NCBI GenBank assembly: GCA_021495925.1
Contig: JAKEKT010000004.1
Location: 620,001 to 684,000 of the forward strand
DNA length: 64,000 nt
Origin: Diplodia intermedia
Lineage: Eukaryota > Ascomycota > Dothideomycetes > Botryosphaeriales > Botryosphaeriaceae
Direction: 5' to 3'
Positions 44,537 to 54,337 of the stretch are shown here, piece by piece. The number at the start of each line of letters is the position of its first letter. The stretch's first letter is position 1. Made by a program: the position numbers and the translations under genes. Below the pieces are notes generated by a model. That model was given only the letters and a program-made list of their open reading frames with translations, did not search any database and was not told the origin of the DNA.

Positions 44537-45849
44537 CTAGTAGTCGCCGAGCAGGTCGTCCAGCTCATCCAGTTCGATGGACTCCGGGTTCTTCCAGTCA
44601 GACCAAGCCCAGTTATCGTCATTGACGACGCGAACGTCTTCCATCGCGTCCGGCTTGTGGTTCAGCTGGTGGTCGACTGGCTTGAGCACAGGACTGCTGA
44701 CACCGAAATCCATGGCCGAGGAGTCGCTCTCGACGCTCTGGCCGAACAGAAGTGCCGCAGCTTCTGAGTTGCGTAGTGCCGCGCTCTCCTCGCTCTCGGG
44801 CTCGTTCGCAAGACGAAGGTTTTCGTCTTCGATGTTGTTCGGCGGAGCAGGAGCATCCGACATGTTCATTTTCTCCGACTGCTGGCTACGATTGCGCTGC
44901 TGCAGCGAGGAAGCCGTGGCAGTGAACTCCCGCTCATCTTTCTCCAGCGGCGGGCTGGCAGCGCGCCTGTTGTGTGCAATGTTGGTCGGGGGAACGTCGC
45001 GCATCAGCGAGCTGCGTCCGGAAAAGGTGGTTGTGTCGCTCTCGCTGTCAAGCTCTGGGGAGGAAAGATCGACTTCAGGCGAGGGAGACATTGCGCAGCG
45101 GCTCCGCCTGTCGCGCTCCTCCTCTTCCGAGTCATCCGCAGCCGAAGAGAGGGACGGCGATATTATGCGCGACGCAATGTTGGCGCTTGCTGAAGCCTCG
45201 TTGGGCTCGGGAATGGGCTGATGGGGACTGGTAGTGAGAAAGAAGTAGATGCGCTTGGGGTGGGTGCCAACAAGCTCTCTTCCCACTGGGCATGGCGAAA
45301 GAGCGGTCCAGGGACGACGAGTGTAGGCCCCCATGCGCGACGAGATTATGGCACAAGGATTCGCGGAGCTGGTTGAATCGTTAGTCAGTGACATTATTTG
45401 GGGGAGTAAATTGCAATCGCAAAAACGTACCTCTCGACGATAGGCAGCTGCGGGGCAAGCACGGCGGCGAGCTCTTTGAGAAGATGCGGGCGGTTGCCGG
45501 TCTCCTCGAGCTGCTTTATAACAGCCACGACGATGTCATCATTGATTCCCTCGGTGTCGATTTTAGAGACACCCTCAGCACCGGGCGATGGGGGCGGAGT
45601 GTTCTCTACGGGCCTGCCTGTGCCCTTCGAGCGCTCGTCGCGAAATTTGGGCGGCGCGGCTGTTGGCGGGCTGACGGGTGCGGGCGATGCGCTCGAGGTG
45701 TGCGATCGCTTGATTTTCTTCTGCGGCGGTTGCTCGGATGCGGGCGTCGTCGAGGGCGGTGAACGGTGCGACGAGGATCGCGAGCTGTTTGGCAGCTGGA
45801 TGCCGAGCATCGGCAGCGACAGCGACTTTCTCCTGGTGTTGTAACCCAT
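44537..45849 (-). CDS. GDS1-type winged-helix domain protein
   Basis: Nuclear-looking protein of 416 residues from exons 45431-45849 and 44537-45368, with a 62-nt intron. It opens MGYNTRRKSLSLPMLGIQLP, followed by a Ser/Pro-rich stretch with KKIKR, a possible nuclear signal. The join at the intron completes a winged-helix unit at roughly residues 100-190: INDDIVVAVIKQLEETGNRP, HLLKELAAVLAPQLPIVESS, ANPCAIISSRMGAYTRRPW and VGTHPKRIYFFLTT. This resembles the conserved domain of yeast Gds1 and related fungal proteins. The rest is acidic, Ser-rich and probably disordered, ending with an acidic WSDWKNPESIELDELDDLL segment that could act as an activation region. The start at 45849 was preferred over an in-frame Met at 46101 because of the conserved-looking N terminus. 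Confidence 0.75.
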
Positions 45850-48800
45850 GGTGAAGGATTTCTGGGATTGCAAGGCGGGGGTTTCGGTGTCGAGGGGCGG
45901 CGGCGAAATGTCGCGCGAGCGAGACAACAATGGCGAGGAATTGTTGTGGCTATTCCTGAAAAATGGAGGCCGCTGGGGAGGCGGTGGTAGGGGTCGTCCT
46001 ATTGGGTGGCGACCAGGGGGCTGCGGCGGAATGTGCGCTGGGCGGGAATAGGCTGCAGTGATGCAAAGAGATGATGGCCGGTCAAACGCGACGTGGTACA
46101 AGCGAAGCGCAGTGCTGGACGATTTGGGCGTGGGCTAGGCGGGGGGTGCTGAGGATGCTTGAGATGATGTTGCGTCGTACGTTGGTCCTGCGTCAATGCG
46201 GGCGTGAGGCAGGCCGTCGATCGAGCAGCCGTTGCCAGCAACAGTGAGCTTCAAGAAACGCAGGGCAAGGGCGCCAAATTACAGAGCGCGTATGGTACAG
46301 GGTGCAGAGTGCTGGGGAGAGTGAAGGCAAGAGACAACGACACGGTAGAGTACAGGCAGCGGCGGTGACGATTGAGGCGGCAGCTGGTGGTATGGGCCGG
46401 CGATGGGCAGTGAAAGATGGAATGGGTGTGCCGTGGACAGGCAGGCCGCGATGCTGGTACTAGCGCCCTAGTGCGAGAAGGGGCAAGGAAAAAAACGAAA
46501 AAAACAACGAACCCTAAAAACGCCGAAAAAGACTTGACGACGCCGGCTGGAGGTCAGACCCTTTGAGTGATGGACTCCACCCACCGCAAATCCAGCATTG
46601 CTCGCCGTTGTGCCTGCGCCTGCCCGAACCACCCAGCCTGCACCTGCCCGAATCACCCTGCCACACTGCCCTCGCAACACCTCATGCGGTGCTCTCGGGG
46701 CTCGGCCGATGAGCAGCTGAACGTACGCGAAATTGCGCACCGTTTTTTGCTCTCTTGCCTAGTGCCGGCTCTATTCAAGGATCGCCCTTCACATTCGGAT
46801 GGCGAGAGGTCCAGTTGGCCGAGCCCTGTGGGCCCGAGCGCGACGCCTGTGGCCTGTCTTGGCCTGTCTTAACCGTGACGGCCGGCAACGCGCATGCGAC
46901 CGCCAGCCATGGCCAGACCCCACGCCAGCCTGAGTGGCGGCCATAACTTGCGGACATGACGAGGTCTCGGCGCACTACCGGTGAGCATTATGTATCCAGA
47001 ACCGCGCTGCAGAGGCGCTGTGGAGGCACGTTTCATCAGCACTCCGCAGCGAGGGGGCATGGAGCTGCCATCAACATGCGACCCGTCCACCTGCGTCGCT
47101 ACGAGCAACCAGCCCCGCGCGTTCCGGTCGTCATCCACGCCTCGCCAGCCGTCAACGACGTCAGGGCGCGGCTGGGAGCGCCAGCGGCTGAGCGGCGGCA
47201 AACACACGCAAAACACGCCGTTTGAGGACGGGCGGCGGCGAACAGGCCTCCCCGACAGGCCGTCGAGACCGTTTCCCGAATGCGCCAATGACGGGCCTTG
47301 GATTTGCTGCTCCTGATTCGGGCCGGCGCAGTGCGATCCCTCGCTTGTCCGCGGCTACTGCAGTGTGGCAGCGCGCCTTGCGTAGCACGGAGTACTACTA
47401 CTCCTGCAGGAGGCAATCCCGCCGCTTGGCTGTGGGCGCAGATTTCCCCGGCTGGGCTAACTGCTTTTTTCTTCCTCTTGGTTGTCTCATGCTGCAGGTG
47501 CCTGTCGTCGATCTCGTTATGCGTGCATGCATTGCAGACCGCTCTCTGGTCCCCGTCCTCTGCCCGAAACCATAGCAACAGCGTCAACACCGCAACTCTG
47601 GCCTGCCGTGTGCGCTGGCAGCTGCGGAGAATATTCCTCACCACCTCCACTCACGGCTCGTCTCTGCGAGCCGCTTCCGTCGCGCTCCTATCAGACTGTC
47701 CAGGCAAATAGGCCCGAATGACGATCCTCGGACGATTTTGCAAGATGACGGAAGTTGCGGGGGACGGAGGGGTGGAGGGGTCGCCAACGACGCAACTGCT
47801 ACGCCACGCCGAACTTGCTGCGATTGCTGCTCTTCCGCTGGAGTTGCTTTTTGGGTCGCGTAGCTCGTCGTCCGTTGCTTCATCTCAACTATGGTTCGAC
47901 TAGCCGTGGATCTCATGCCCATCCCTTCCTCCCGCCCTCCACATGCTTGGTTGCAAACAACATCTCCTGAGATCCCCGCTGGCCCGCCGCGCAACGTGAG
48001 TGGCAGGATCCGAACTTCCGCACGCGGCTCATGGCTCGTGGCTCGACCAGGTTGGTGACGCCACGCCTTTCACCATGGCGCCCATTCGTCAATCGCTGCA
48101 GCTGCTGCGAAAAAGGTTCGAGGGGCCAGCCGCTCACGACTGAATTGGCTGCGGGGCGTTCAGGGATGCTGCTTGCATGCGTTCAACTGGTGTGGACTAC
48201 TCCAGAGCGTTCTGGAGGGCATTCCTCTCGCTTCAGGTCTTGTCACCTTGACTCGTTGACAATACACTTTGCGATCGATCACCAGCTGGGAAATCGGTTT
48301 GTCCCGCATCCGCCACGGCCTTCGAACACGAGACTACCCCGTCTTTCACAATGGTCGCGAGTCACCCTCAGTCGCGTTATCCGCCAACGTGCTATGTCCC
48401 AGATAGGATATGAGCTTGTGCAAGGTTGCGGACGTGGCTCCTGGAACATCTACGCAGGAAGCTCACACCTCCGTCTGGTCGAGGTTAAAGTTTTCCGCGA
48501 TAATTATAGACGTGAAGGTTGTCTCAAACCTTCACCATTCAAGGTGTTCTACCCGTTCCAGGGCTTGAAGCGACAATTTGTCGAAGCGACGTGTGTAGTG
48601 ACCTTTGATGGGCCCTTGGAAGCAGCCCTTCGGACATGTTGATCCTGATCCATCTGATGTCATTGGGCTGGAATGACGTACAATTGCCCCTTATCAATCG
48701 CGTCCATGTTGCGATTCAGGTCACAGCGGGGTGCAAAAGAGTTGAGCGAGCCCACTAAGATATTGCTCTCTATCTACATGGGCAGATGAATCCTGGGTCT

Positions 48801-48920
48801 AGATGCATATGTACAGTCTGAAAGCCTACATCTGCGTCCAGACACTTGCTTTGACTGCCCACGTAGATGGGCTCATGTTTTCTGCAACCCACTGTGAGGT
48901 CGGCGTGTCGGGCAGTGTCG
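45850..48920. other. 3.1-kb gene-free region
   Basis: No supportable gene. A 24-bp imperfect direct duplication (CCTGCxCCTGCCCGAAxCAC core) sits at about 46616-46663. A 203-residue open frame at 48031-48642 has no motif, no hydrophobic pattern and biased composition, and was not accepted. The region contains the upstream part of the GDS1-type gene and the 3' flank of the methyltransferase gene. Confidence 0.5.
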
Positions 48921-50279
48921 TTATGACGATCCCCACCCTCCAAACCAGCCCCCGAACCAGCCGCCTTTTCCTGCCTCGGCCTCTGTTCCGCCCTGCTGCT
49001 TTGCTTTGCTTTCTGATGACTTCCGCAGCGCCGCTTCCGCCAGCGCCTTTTGGTCTTTCCGCAGTTCGACCCACCATGTCGTGCCAAAGTGATACCAAGG
49101 TCTGTCGATCTGGACAATCTCCAGCCCACTGCTTTCCACGATAGCACCGATATCTTTATTCCACCAGCAGCCGTGTTTGTCTGCGTGTCCTGGGGCTGCT
49201 TTGTCCAAAAAGGTGTTCAACCAGTCGTGGGACGCTTTCCCGTGCTCCAACAGCAATATTTTCCCATCCTTCTTCAGCACTTCGTCCATACGCTGCAGCA
49301 GCTTCTCCGGCTCCGACGTAGAGCACAGCCCCATGGTCTGTACGATGGTGTCGAACTTGCCCACCTCCTCAACCTGAGCCGAGGCATTCTCCAGCCTCGG
49401 GCCGTCAATGGGCTCGAATGCACTCTGCGCCCTAAAGTCCACAGGCCCAATCTTCTCCTTCAAGCCGACCATGTTCTTGTTCCTCATCTCATTCTCCCTC
49501 TTCAGCTCCTCCCACTTCTCCCTCGCCACCTCGAGCATCGGCGTGCTCTGATCCAGCAGCACCAAGCTCCTCACCTTGCCCCAATCGTAGAACCTCGTGT
49601 TTCTGCCAGTCCCCGCACTGACCTCGAGCACGTCGCCGCTCGCCGCGGCCACGAGCTTCCTCCGCAGCCTGTCCAGCCCGAGCGTCTTCTCCGTCGCGCC
49701 GATGTCCTCGTCGTACGTCGCCGCCGTGCGGTCGAACCGGTCCGACGCGTCCGCGGGCACCGGGTGTTGCGGCTGGTATGGGTTCAGCATCGAGTAGCCC
49801 ACGGACGCGAAGTAGAAGGCGATGCCTGCACCGACGAAGCAGGCGCCGATGAGCGGTACGCGCCGACTGCGCGCGAGCGGCGGCGGCGGCGGCTTCTTCG
49901 CATTGATGGCGGGCTTTGTGGCTTCGAGGCGCGGTGCCCGAGTGCGCGGCGCGAAGGCGAGCGTTTTGGGCTTCGCATTGGAGGGCTTCGCATTGGAGGG
50001 TTTTGCTTTGGAGGGGTTTGCATTGGAGGGCTTCGCGTTGGAGGGTTTTGCGTTGGAGGGTTTCGCATTGGAGGGTTTCGCATTGGAGGGTTTCGATACT
50101 TTCGCGGGCCCCTTCTTGGGCGGCGGCGGGCCTGCGGATTTGCTGCCCATGATGGACGGTACGACTGGCCTTGACGTGAGTCGGTGATTCGGCCTGAGCG
50201 AGCTGTAAGCAAAGGTTTTGAGAGCTGTCGGCTCAAGGTCGGCTCGCTTGCCCCAGTGCTTAGCTCGTTGGACGAGCAC
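48921..50279 (-). CDS. OMS1: OMS1-like mitochondrial methyltransferase
   Basis: Single-exon 452-residue protein. Residues 1-60 look like a mitochondrial presequence, residues 64-104 are a run of PSNAK repeats, and residues 141-165 form one membrane helix (PLIGACFVGAGIAFYFASVG). The class I SAM-binding domain begins at DRFDRTAATYDEDI, with motif I VLEVSAGTGRN (217-227), the acidic strand LVLLDQSTPML and later FDTIVQTMGLCS and ILLLEHGKASHDWLN. This order (signal, single helix, methyltransferase facing one compartment) is that of yeast Oms1 of the inner membrane. The C terminus has a GGWFGGWFGGWG repeat. The conserved ATG could also be Met44 (50150). No neighbour is clearly related. Confidence 0.85.
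   Translation of the reverse strand: MLVQRAKHWGKRADLEPTALKTFAYSSLRPNHRLTSRPVVPSIMGSKSAGPPPPKKGPAKVSKPSNAKPSNAKPSNAKPSNAKPSNANPSKAKPSNAKPSNAKPKTLAFAPRTRAPRLEATKPAINAKKPPPPPLARSRRVPLIGACFVGAGIAFYFASVGYSMLNPYQPQHPVPADASDRFDRTAATYDEDIGATEKTLGLDRLRRKLVAAASGDVLEVSAGTGRNTRFYDWGKVRSLVLLDQSTPMLEVAREKWEELKRENEMRNKNMVGLKEKIGPVDFRAQSAFEPIDGPRLENASAQVEEVGKFDTIVQTMGLCSTSEPEKLLQRMDEVLKKDGKILLLEHGKASHDWLNTFLDKAAPGHADKHGCWWNKDIGAIVESSGLEIVQIDRPWYHFGTTWWVELRKDQKALAEAALRKSSESKAKQQGGTEAEAGKGGWFGGWFGGWGSS
49968..50090. repeat. 15-bp coding minisatellite (PSNAK repeat)
   Basis: Eight 15-bp units encode PSNAK (one PSNAN and one PSKAK variant) in the OMS1-like protein. Units differ mostly at synonymous positions, so the array is not brand new. 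It sits between the presequence and the membrane helix. Confidence 0.9.
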
Positions 50280-50722
50280 CGTAGGTAGTGATTGGCAGCT
50301 GAAGAGTTGGTATGGACGTAAGTAGAATTAAAAACACATCAATTGCGTCGCGACATGCACTTCTACTCCCCCTATCATACTACTGTAATACATTTACTAT
50401 GGTTGGAGCTTCGAGAGCTCGCAGATGCCCAGGCCGGCTTCGGAGGTTGGGTACCGTGAATTGCCGCCGAGGGCGGCCTGGAGACTCCGCATGACATTTT
50501 TTTTTTCCACTCTCCGCCAGCACTAGCGTGCTAGTAAGTAGATGTGATTCAAGACCTCTAGGTGGGCCCTATTGCGGTTGAGCGGCTGTCTCGAGGATCT
50601 CACGCCATCCGCTTTTCTTTTCCGTTCTGGACGGCGCAGTCGGTATACATTTTGTTGCTTCTTCGATCAATTGAGCTTTCCGTTGTCTTCGTCTATTCCT
50701 TCCTGTCCTGTCTGCAACCACC
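50280..50722. promoter_or_regulatory. divergent promoter region, OMS1-like / oxidase
   Basis: 443 bp between two divergent start codons. It contains a T tract at 50496-50505. No specific site could be assigned. Confidence 0.4.
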
Positions 50723-52241
50723 ATGGCGGACGCGGTGCCTTCTTCTATCCTCATTGTCGGCTCAGGCGTCTTCGGCCTGTCGACTGCCTACTCTCTAGCA
50801 AGAAACCCGGCGTACAAAAACACCAAGATCACACTCGTCGACCGATTAAGCTTCCCCGCAGGCGACTCCTCCAGCGTACATACCACCAACAAAAACGCTT
50901 GCGCCTCCTCCCCCAGCGCGCCCACACATGCAATAAGCTAAGACAGAGACCCGGCTTCTACACAAACAGATCGACACCTCGCGCATTATCCGTCCCGACT
51001 ACGCCGACGCCCCTTACTCCGCCCTTGCCTACGTCGCGCAAGACCTGTGGCGCACGACCGAATGGGGCGCGGACGGGCGGTACACCGAGACCGGGCTGGC
51101 GCTGACGGCAGGGCCCAACGGATGTGCCTACGTCGACGAGTCGCACACGAACGTCGTCGCGCTGGAGCCGACGGCGACGAGCGAGCGGTGCACACTCCCC
51201 GAGTCGAGGGGCCACGGGCGGGCGAAGATCGAGGAGCTGCGGAGCGCAGAGGATGTGCGGCGATGTGCGGGGACTGGCGGCATCAACGGCGTGCAAGGCT
51301 ACGTCAACTGGACATCAGGCTGGGCGGACGCGGAGGCGTGCATGCGGTTCCTGTACTCCAAAGTGCAGGCGACGCAGCGGGTGCGCTTCGTCAGAGGCAC
51401 CGTGGCGCGGCTCGACATTGACTTCAACGGCCCGCGAAAGTGCGTGCGCGGCGCACACCTGACCGACGGCCGCGCGCTCTCGGCCGAGCTCACCATCGTC
51501 GCCGCGGGCGCGTGGTCGTCGGCGCTGCTGGACCTGCGCGGGCTGGTCAAGGCGACCGGGCAGACGCTGGCCTACGTGCCGCTGGCGCCGTCCGAGCAAG
51601 CCGCGCTCGGCCGCTCGCCCACGGTGCTCAACCTCAGCACCGGCATGTTCTGCATCCCGCCCGCGAAGAACCTCCTCAAGCTCGCCCGCCACGGCCACGG
51701 CTACACCAACCCCACCACCATCCCCCACCCCGAGGAGCCCCTCTCCGCCGCCGAAAACATCACCGTCTCCCTCCCGCGCACGCACCTCACCACCCCGCCT
51801 CTCCCCGCCCACCTCCCGCGCGAAGCCACCCTCGCCCTCCAGCAGCTCGCGCACGACCTCTACCCCCCGGGCGCCGCACCCCACGACAAGGCCTTCTCCC
51901 CGCTCCCCATCGCCGCGCGCCCCTTCTCCGCCGCGCGCCTGTGCTACTACGCCGACACGCCCTCGGGCGACTTCCTCATCTCCTACCACCCGGACTACGC
52001 CGACCGCTCGCTCTTCGTCGCCACCGGCGGCTCCGGCCACGGCTTCAAGTTCCTGCCCGTCATCGGCGACAGGATCGTCGACTGCATCGGCGGCGCCTGC
52101 CCCGAGGCCTTCCGCGAGCGCTGGGCCTGGCCCGAGCGGCGCGCGCTGCCCGAGGACGGCTGGGCCGGCGACGGCAGCCGGGGTGGCCCCAAGGGTATGG
52201 TGCTGGACGACGAGTACGCGAAGAGCGGGGCGAAGCTGTAG
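50723..52241 (+). CDS. FAD-dependent amine/imino-acid oxidase (saccharopine or fructosyl-amine oxidase type)
   Basis: 474-residue flavoenzyme of the D-amino-acid-oxidase fold, likely oxidising a secondary amine with release of H2O2. Exon 1 (50723-50875) carries the Rossmann motif ILIVGSGVFGLSTA. A 94-nt intron separates it from exon 2 (50970-52241). The join gives DSSSIDTSRIIRPDYADAPY, the conserved flavin-contact segment of the fructosyl-amine and L-saccharopine oxidases. Later LTIVAAGAWSSALLDL, PSGDFLISYHPDYADRSLFV and ATGGSGHGFKFLPVIGDRI complete the fold; the last segment contacts FAD and substrate. In this family the FAD is often covalently bound through a Cys in the C-terminal half. No peroxisomal SKL tail is seen; the C terminus is SGAKL. 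Confidence 0.85.
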
Positions 52242-53418
52242 GACGAGAACACCCAGAGGGAAACGTAGGTGTGGGTGCCGGTTTTTTTTCTTTCAAGGAG
52301 CGACGATTGCATTGGTGGGTAGTTGGAGCGTTGGTGTGGACGTTGATGTGCGGTTGGAAGTGCGACGTCCACGTCCGGAACAACGCTTCGACTCCCCACC
52401 AATATATGCGGGGTATTCGATGAAGGGGTAAAGTACGTATACGAGCGGGCGCTTTGATGCATGCATTTAGCGAGCGGAGCGGAGCGGAGCGCCCGAGTAA
52501 CGGGCACCTCCGCGCTGGAGGATACATTATCTGGGTACCTGGTATGGTGTTTTGATTGTACAAAAATTTGAGATGGTGCGTAGATTCCAAAGCGTGTTGT
52601 TTGTAATCACATCCTCGAATCTGTAGGCACAGCGGGCGGCGAAAGAAATTGCCTGCCTGCGTCTACCTTAAAATACTACATCCTCATATTTACATAGGCA
52701 GTTGTATACAAGATCCAGACGTAAACGTTTAAGACTTGCATAAGGGTTACTTGGTTTTGTCACCCGCTGTGACGGTGGTTTGCTCGTGGAACTTGAATTG
52801 ATATCAACTACGTACGTATCTTTCCACGACGCTGTTACTTTTTTTTTCCTTTGTTTGTATGGGTATTGCCCTGGTTGAAGACCAGGGTGAAGAGCCATAA
52901 CATCGCATCGGCAGTCGAAACAGGCTCTCCCAAAAGAAAACTGGTCATCCGTCGTCAAACCCGCTCTTCCCGCTGAATCGTGTCCCAGAATCTCGTCGCA
53001 ATTTCCTCCCCAACGAAAAAGCAGTGTATCAAATTAGCCCAGCGAACCCTCGGGTAGTACCCGCCGCATCTTTGAGGGTTGCTTCCTCTAAACGTGTTGA
53101 GAAAGTGAAAAGGGGTAATAAGTTTTTGAAACCCAAAGCCTCAGCGAAAGCTTGAGGCTCGAATAAAGCCCACCAAAAACACCATGCAATGCCGCAAAAA
53201 GCAGTTGACGCAAGCACGAAGCACGTAATGTATCCTCTCCGTGGCTCCGAGAAGCTAGGAGTAGGCGTTCAGAGTCGATGCCAAAACCCGGCTATCGATC
53301 AGCTGCGAGTGTGGTTATTAATACAAAGGACAATCGAGAATGATGTCGTCGGCTGTTGTAACAGTGCCACGCGCGAGTGATCTAGAGGTGAGTCCAAGTT
53401 GAACTTCAGCGCAATGAT
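52242..53418. other. intergenic with repeat copy and small hairpin
   Basis: Convergent 3' flanks of the oxidase and TBP genes. It holds repeat copy 3 (52755-52767) and a perfect 7-bp inverted repeat AGCCTCA/TGAGGCT (53137-53159, 9-nt loop). A 96-codon frame at 52668-52958 (minus) and a 62-codon frame at 53029-53217 (minus) were not accepted as genes. Confidence 0.5.
52755..52767 (+). repeat. dispersed repeat copy 3 (TTTTGTCACCCGC)
   Basis: The same 13-mer as in copies 1 and 2, again on the plus strand, preceded by ATAAGGGTTACTTGG. Only the 3' block of the longer repeat is shared. Confidence 0.5.
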
Positions 53419-54337
53419 TTAGCTCTTGCGGAAGTCTATGCAAGGTCAGTAAGATATTCTTTGGGTGAGAAGTGTGTCGTCGCATACCAGACAACACCGG
53501 GTAGATCAGCTCGAAAGCCTGGTAGATCTCCTCGCGGACCTTTGCGCCAGTGAGGACGATCTTGCCGGAGACGAAGATCAAGAGGACGATCTTGGGCTTC
53601 ATCATGCGGTAGATGAGACCCGGGAACAGTTCAGGCTCGTAGGAGCTGAAGTTGTGATGGCGGCTGGCCAAACCCTCGAGGCGAATCGGAAACTTGATGT
53701 CGCAAGAACCGACGATGTTCTGGATCTTGAAGTCGGTGAACTTCGCGTTGAAGCCGAGCTTCTGGATGATACGAGCGTACTTGCGCGATGCAAGCTTTGA
53801 ATCATCCTCCGACTTGGCACCGGTCACGACCATCTTTCCCGAGGCGAAGATGAGAGCCGTCGTCTTGGGTTCACGGATACGCATGATGACGGCCGCGAAA
53901 CGCTAGAGCCAAAGTTCAGTAAGACCGTTCATCAAGAACCAAGAAGCTGACAAGACGCCAGTACCTTCGGGTTGTACTCGGCGTTACGAGCGTGCAACGC
54001 GATCGTCTTCAGGTCCAAGCGACAGTCCAGATTGACAGTGGCACTGTGTGTTGTCAGCGGCTGAACGCAAGATTCAGCACACCGGTACTTACACGATGTT
54101 CTGCAGAGTGGGAACGATACCCGAGACGCCGTTGGGGGCGCCGGGGGTGGCGGCAGGCGTAGCGGGCATCACCCCATTGCCAGCGTTGCCACCGTTCTGG
54201 CTCTGCTGAACGTCCTTCTCGGACGACGGCGGGGTCAGGTCGCCAGCGCCACCAGGGAAGGACAGACTGCCGGGAGCAGTGAAGGCCTTGGCCTGAGTTG
54301 CGTTGGACGGGTGGGTGGTGAGAGAATCCATGTTCAC
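53419..54337 (-). CDS. TBP: TATA-binding protein
   Basis: General transcription factor that binds the TATA box within TFIID, 251 residues. Exons are 54093-54337, 53965-54043, 53488-53902 and 53419-53435. The N-terminal ~75 residues are variable, Pro/Thr/Gly-rich. The C-terminal core is the highly conserved saddle with two repeats: [100 protein letters not shown] and IVLLIFVSGKIVLTGAK. The last exon has only 17 nt and gives the end YPVLSDFRKS; reading through its 52-nt intron (53436-53487) would add an unrelated tail. The start is Met1 at 54337; Met3 is equally possible. Presumably essential and single-copy. Confidence 0.97.

Noticed and set aside
48031..48642. 203-codon plus-strand frame
   Set aside because: No domain, no hydrophobic periodicity, no splice-linked exons; treated as chance.
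49050..50174. 374-codon plus-strand frame
   Set aside because: Antisense to the OMS1-like gene; its Gly-rich repeat is the reverse complement of the PSNAK array.
53029..53217. 62-codon minus-strand frame with an aromatic N terminus
   Set aside because: Short, no homologue recalled, lies in the 3' flank of TBP; the nearby hairpin AGCCTCA/TGAGGCT does not make it a gene.
53318..53487. Read-through C-terminal tail of TBP after IYPVLSG
   Set aside because: A 52-nt intron with good signals restores the conserved end DFRK; the tail has no TBP similarity.
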